Below, piece by piece: positions 7,497-10,301 of a DNA stretch of 10,301 bases (position 1 is its first letter; the number at the start of each line of letters is the position of its first letter). The stretch spans positions 1 to 10,301 of the forward strand of contig JAKOOI010000431.1 of assembly GCA_022701475.1 (NCBI GenBank), in the 5' to 3' direction. Source of the DNA: Weeksellaceae bacterium. Lineage in GTDB: Bacteria; Bacteroidota; Bacteroidia; Flavobacteriales; Weeksellaceae. Under the pieces are notes generated by a model. The model saw only the letters and a program-made list of their open reading frames with translations. It searched no databases and had not been told where the DNA came from. The translations under genes were made by a program, and so were the position numbers.

Positions 7497-8519
7497 CTAA
7501 AAAAGTTCTCCGGGATTCCTGGGAACGGCAATATTCAGGTGTTTATAGGCTTTTTCCGTTACTTCGCGTCCTCTGGGGGTCCTGATGATAAATCCTTCCT
7601 GGATCAGGAAAGGCTCATATACTTCTTCCAGGGTTTCCGGGTTTTCTGCAATAGAGGTTGCTAAAGCGGAAATACCGACCGGCTTCCCTTTGAAGTTTTC
7701 AATCATGACCCGCATAATCTTGTTGTCCATTTCATCAAGGCCATACTCATCCACATTCAGGGAATCCAGCGCATATTTGGTAATGTTGATTTCAATTTCG
7801 CCGTTTCCTTTGATTTCGGCAAAATCCCGTACCCTTCTCAACAGGGCATTGGCAATTCTGGGAGTTCCGCGGCTTCTTCTGGCAATCTCAATCGCTGCAT
7901 CTTCGTAAATCTTCACACCCAGCACTCTGGCGCTGCGGATGATGATCATGGATAAGAGTTCGATGGTGTAATATTCAAGCCTGCTCTGGATTCCGAACCT
8001 GGCCAGCATTGGCTTGGTGAGCATCCCGCTCCGGGTAGTGGCTCCTACAAGCGTAAAAGGATTCAGGCCGATCTGTACGCTCCGGGCGTTCGGGCCTGTC
8101 TCCAGCATGATATCAATTTTATAATCTTCCATGGCAGAATACAGGTACTCTTCCACTACCGGAGACAAGCGGTGGATTTCATCAATAAAGAGAACGTCGT
8201 TTTCCTCCAGGTTGGTCAGCAACCCTGCCAGGCTTCCGGGTTTATCCAGCACAGGGCCCGAGGTAATCTTGCAGCCGACCCCCAACTCATTGGCTATAAT
8301 ATTGGCCAGTGTGGTTTTACCCAGGCCGGGAGGGCCGTGCAAAAGCACATGGTCCAGCGCTCCGCCACGTTTCTTGGCGGCCGTTACAAAAACTTCGAGA
8401 TTTTCCAAAGTTTTCCTCTGTCCGGCAAAATCCTTAAAACTCTGCGGACGGATCTGTTCTTCCTGCATCAGTTCATCGCGGGAAAAATTGTCTTTATCGG
8501 GATGTAAAAAGTCAGGCAT
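7497..8519 (-). CDS. ruvB: Holliday junction branch migration helicase RuvB
   Basis: An AAA+ ATPase motor that, with RuvA, drives branch migration of Holliday junctions during recombinational repair. The product is 340 residues, normal for RuvB. In order: [11 protein letters not shown] near 24-34, Walker [11 protein letters not shown] at 61-70, Walker B FIDEIHR at 111-117, sensor 1 GATTR at 159-163, arginine finger Arg174 in MLARFG, sensor 2 [16 protein letters not shown] at 217-232, and a C-terminal winged helix ([17 protein letters not shown] at 302-318) that contacts DNA. All key residues are present. The start ATG at 8519 gives the normal N-terminus (MPDFLHP). It heads the minus-strand cluster and is divergent from hutI. 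ruvA is not adjacent, which is common in Bacteroidota. Confidence 0.98.
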   Translation of the reverse strand: MPDFLHPDKDNFSRDELMQEEQIRPQSFKDFAGQRKTLENLEVFVTAAKKRGGALDHVLLHGPPGLGKTTLANIIANELGVGCKITSGPVLDKPGSLAGLLTNLEENDVLFIDEIHRLSPVVEEYLYSAMEDYKIDIMLETGPNARSVQIGLNPFTLVGATTRSGMLTKPMLARFGIQSRLEYYTIELLSMIIIRSARVLGVKIYEDAAIEIARRSRGTPRIANALLRRVRDFAEIKGNGEIEINITKYALDSLNVDEYGLDEMDNKIMRVMIENFKGKPVGISALATSIAENPETLEEVYEPFLIQEGFIIRTPRGREVTEKAYKHLNIAVPRNPGELF

Positions 8520-8594
8520 TAATTCAATTTCATTTACCGTAAAGATAGGAAATTTAGGGTAAGGGACAGATTACGGAACAATAAAAATTAAGAT

Positions 8595-8625
8595 TTGAGA
8601 ACCAGAAATATTTTAAGTATTTTTG
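8595..8625 (+). promoter_or_regulatory. Bacteroidota-type promoter for hutI
   Basis: TATTTTTG at 8618-8625 is a perfect match to the -7 consensus TAnnTTTG of the Bacteroidota primary sigma factor. A TTG at 8595-8597 (inside TTTG) gives the -33 element with a 20-nt spacer, in an AT-rich setting. Transcription would start near 8630-8633, leaving a leader of about 140 nt before hutI. I infer that it drives hutI and perhaps hutG. Confidence 0.6.
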
Positions 8626-8646
8626 AGAAAGAAGAAAAATAAAATA

Positions 8647-8694
8647 TCCTGCCGCCATCATAAGCCTGCGGCTTGTTTTCTCGGAAAGGCAGGA
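8647..8694 (+). promoter_or_regulatory. Structured leader element upstream of hutI
   Basis: Within the predicted hutI leader, TCCTGCC at 8647-8653 can pair with GGCAGGA at 8688-8694. This encloses a small hairpin AAGCC-TGC-GGCTT at 8662-8674 that is followed by GTTTT. The inner hairpin has the form of a weak intrinsic terminator, so the element could be an attenuator, an RNA-stabilising structure or part of a dispersed repeat. No known riboswitch class was recognised. Confidence 0.35.
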
Positions 8695-8772
8695 CTGAAG
8701 AAGCTTACGGAAATTCCTGATAGCTCCGGCAGAGGCCTTACGGGTATTTGATTTCAGATTTAAAACCACTAC

Positions 8773-9996
8773 ATGAAAATTATAGGCCCCTTCAGGCAGG
8801 TTATTACCCTTGCCGATCTCCCGTTACGAGGGAAACTTTCAGACGAGCAGCTTGAAATCATCATTGATGGCGGTATCGCTACAGACCACAACACCATCTG
8901 TAAAACCGGGAATTTCGAAGCGTTAAAGGCGGAATATCCTGATGCTGAAACGGAAACGGTAGAGGGAGTGCAGATAGCACTTCCTGCTTTTGTGGATTCC
9001 CATACCCATATCTGCTTTGGCGGAAACCGGGCCAACGATTTTGCCATGCGCAACGCCGGAAAAACCTATCTGGAGATTGCCGAAAGCGGAGGCGGGATCT
9101 GGAGTTCCGTACAGCATACCCGGAGTGCCTCTTCTGAAGAACTGCTGAATACCCTGCTGGAAAGGATACATTTCCTGATTTTATTGGGAATTACCACCAT
9201 CGAAATCAAAAGCGGGTACGGACTGGATGCGGAAAATGAGATAAAAATGCTCCGCATCATCAGGCAGGCTCAGCAGCAGACCAGGGCAACCCTTGTTCCA
9301 ACCTGTCTTTCCGCCCATCTGAAACCAAGGGATTTTGAGGGCAGCAACGCTGAATACCTCAGCTACATCCTTACTGAAATTTTACCGAAAGTAAAGGAAG
9401 AAGGATTGGCGCGACGGGTTGATATCTTTATTGAGAAATCAGCATTCCAACCTGAAGAAAGCCGGGAATTCCTGATCAAAGCCAAAGATTTAGGTTTTGA
9501 AATTACGGTCCATGCCGACCAGTTTACACCAGGAAGCTCAAGGATTGCCGTAGAAACAGGCGCCGCATCTGCAGATCATCTGGAAGCTACCATTGATGAG
9601 GATATTGAATTCCTGGCACAATCCGATACCGTAGCCACAGCCTTGCCCGGTGCAAGTCTTGGCTTAGGGGAAAGATTTACTCCGGCCCGCAAATTACTGG
9701 ATGCAGGCGCTATCCTGGCCATCGCCAGCGACTGGAACCCGGGATCTGCGCCCATGGGGAATCTGATTACCCAGGCCGCCATCCTGGCCACTTTTGAAAA
9801 ACTGACGGCCGCTGAGGTGCTGGCAGGGATTACCTTTCGGTCAGCATTTGCCCTGGGCCTGGAAGACAGGGGGCGGCTGACTGCAGGTGCCAAAGCTGAT
9901 TTTATTACTTTTAGCACGGATAATTTCCAGAATATTCTGTACCGGCAGGGTAGCCTGAAAGCCGATTCGGTTTATATTGACGGCAGTAAAATATAA
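8773..9996 (+). CDS. hutI: Imidazolonepropionase
   Basis: Third enzyme of histidine degradation: it hydrolyses 4-imidazolone-5-propanoate to N-formimino-L-glutamate in the cytoplasm. The 407-residue protein is a metal-dependent amidohydrolase of normal length for HutI. Visible motifs are PAFVDSHTHICFGGNRA at 71-87 (metal ligands His77 and His79), ESGGGIW near 104-110, IEIKSGYGL at 143-151, CLSAH at 178-182 (His182), VHADQF at 246-251 (His247), SADHLE at 266-271 (His269) and ASDWNPGSAPMG at 318-329 (metal-site Asp320). The ATG at 8773 gives the expected N-terminus and has no Shine-Dalgarno. A good promoter lies about 150 nt upstream. A probable hutG begins 203 nt downstream, supporting a hut locus. 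hutH and hutU are not in the window. Confidence 0.97.
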   Translation: MKIIGPFRQVITLADLPLRGKLSDEQLEIIIDGGIATDHNTICKTGNFEALKAEYPDAETETVEGVQIALPAFVDSHTHICFGGNRANDFAMRNAGKTYLEIAESGGGIWSSVQHTRSASSEELLNTLLERIHFLILLGITTIEIKSGYGLDAENEIKMLRIIRQAQQQTRATLVPTCLSAHLKPRDFEGSNAEYLSYILTEILPKVKEEGLARRVDIFIEKSAFQPEESREFLIKAKDLGFEITVHADQFTPGSSRIAVETGAASADHLEATIDEDIEFLAQSDTVATALPGASLGLGERFTPARKLLDAGAILAIASDWNPGSAPMGNLITQAAILATFEKLTAAEVLAGITFRSAFALGLEDRGRLTAGAKADFITFSTDNFQNILYRQGSLKADSVYIDGSKI

Positions 9997-10007
9997 TGGT
10001 GTCCTAG

Positions 10008-10065
10008 CAGTACATTCCAAAATGGATAAACCGGAAATCCCGGAAAAATGTCATGGAGTGTACTG
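10008..10065 (+). repeat. Imperfect inverted repeat between hutI and hutG
   Basis: The arm at 10008-10019 pairs with 10054-10065 over 12 positions, with one G-T wobble and no mismatch. The 34-nt loop contains an inner CCGG/CCGG pair (10031-10034 with 10040-10043). No T-tract follows, so it is not a classical terminator. It may be an RNA processing or stability element in a hutI-hutG transcript, an operator-like site, or the remnant of a small repeat element. Confidence 0.55.
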
Positions 10066-10199
10066 TACCGACTGAAATAACAAAAAGCACAGAAGCTGTT
10101 AAAAGAAATTGTAAATTAGAGAGGTAAGAACAGAATATGTATCCGGAATGGAGCAAATGAAAGATTCAGTTCCAAAGCATATACAAAACCATCAGAATC

Positions 10200-10301
10200 A
10201 TGGATAACATTTGGCAGGGAAGACGGGATGGAGAAGAACTCCTTTTCCACAGGATATTTCAGAGAGTAAGAGAAGAGGAGAGCTATGATGCGGTCTCAAC
10301 G
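10200..10301 (+). CDS. hutG: Probable formimidoylglutamase, N-terminal fragment (runs off window)
   Basis: An open frame starts at ATG 10200 and stays open for 34 codons to the last base. It begins MDNIWQGRRDGEELLFHRIF. The pattern IWQGRxDG near the N-terminus, followed by an H-x-x-I-x-x segment, matches what I know of formimidoylglutamases of the arginase/ureohydrolase family (HutG), which hydrolyse N-formimino-L-glutamate to glutamate and formamide. That substrate is the product of HutI, so the position supports the call. The metal-binding motifs of the family lie beyond the window and cannot be checked. No obvious Shine-Dalgarno or TAnnTTTG promoter is seen in the 203 nt upstream, so it may be read from the hutI promoter. 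Confidence 0.7.
   Translation, partial: MDNIWQGRRDGEELLFHRIFQRVREEESYDAVST

Noticed and set aside
8540..8547. Possible ruvB promoter -7 element on the minus strand (TATCTTTA, 7 of 8 to TAnnTTTG)
   Set aside because: It lacks the final G and has no TTG at the right distance, so it is too weak to annotate.
8554..8769. 71-codon minus-strand open frame between ruvB and hutI
   Set aside because: It crosses the hutI promoter and structured leader, has no visible promoter or family motif, and its composition changes midway. It more likely reflects the GC-richer block, possibly a repeat, than a protein gene.
10022..10075. Short plus-strand ORF starting at 10022 (about 17 codons)
   Set aside because: It lies inside the inverted repeat loop and arm, shows no ribosome binding site or recognisable product, and such short frames are expected by chance.
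1..10301. CRISPR arrays, tRNA or rRNA genes, transposases, phage genes
   Set aside because: No regularly spaced identical repeats, tRNA-like cloverleaf, rRNA segments or mobile-element proteins were seen on either strand.

Overview
The window looks like chromosome of a Bacteroidota member, most likely class Flavobacteriia and Chryseobacterium-like (family Weeksellaceae). The evidence is a large surface protein ending in a type IX secretion (T9SS) sorting domain, GEVED and fibronectin type III (FN3) modules typical of that group, a perfect Bacteroidota-type promoter (TTG / TAnnTTTG) upstream of hutI, and start codons without clear Shine-Dalgarno sequences. The genus is an inference from protein style.

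Layout. (1) Positions 1-5057, plus strand: the 3' part of a very large secreted protein. Its 5' end lies outside the window. What is visible is an N-terminal stretch resembling the region after the catalytic domain of reprolysin-like (M12B) metalloproteases, then seven FN3 and five GEVED modules, then the T9SS C-terminal sorting domain. A strong intrinsic terminator follows. (2) Positions 5260-8519, minus strand: four genes in the transcription order ruvB (Holliday junction helicase), a PaiB-family FMN-binding protein, an MBL-fold metallohydrolase and coaE (dephospho-CoA kinase). The last three are separated by only 23 and 17 nt and are probably co-transcribed. ruvB is 82 nt further upstream, with a weak hairpin in between. 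The cluster ends at a strong minus-strand terminator, convergent with the one after the surface protein. (3) Positions 8520-8772: a divergent intergenic region with a good plus-strand promoter and a GC-richer, structured leader. (4) Positions 8773-10301, plus strand: histidine degradation. hutI (imidazolonepropionase) is complete. After a 203-nt gap containing a conspicuous inverted repeat, the first 34 codons of a probable hutG (formimidoylglutamase) run off the window edge. HutI makes N-formimino-glutamate and HutG would hydrolyse it to glutamate, so these are consecutive steps.

Most of the window is ordinary housekeeping or catabolic sequence, and I see no convincing wholly new system. The points most worth checking are the strict two-cysteine-per-module design and EF-hand-like loops of the adhesin array, the structured hutI leader, and the hutI-hutG intergenic inverted repeat. 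No stretch over 300 bases lacks a gene.
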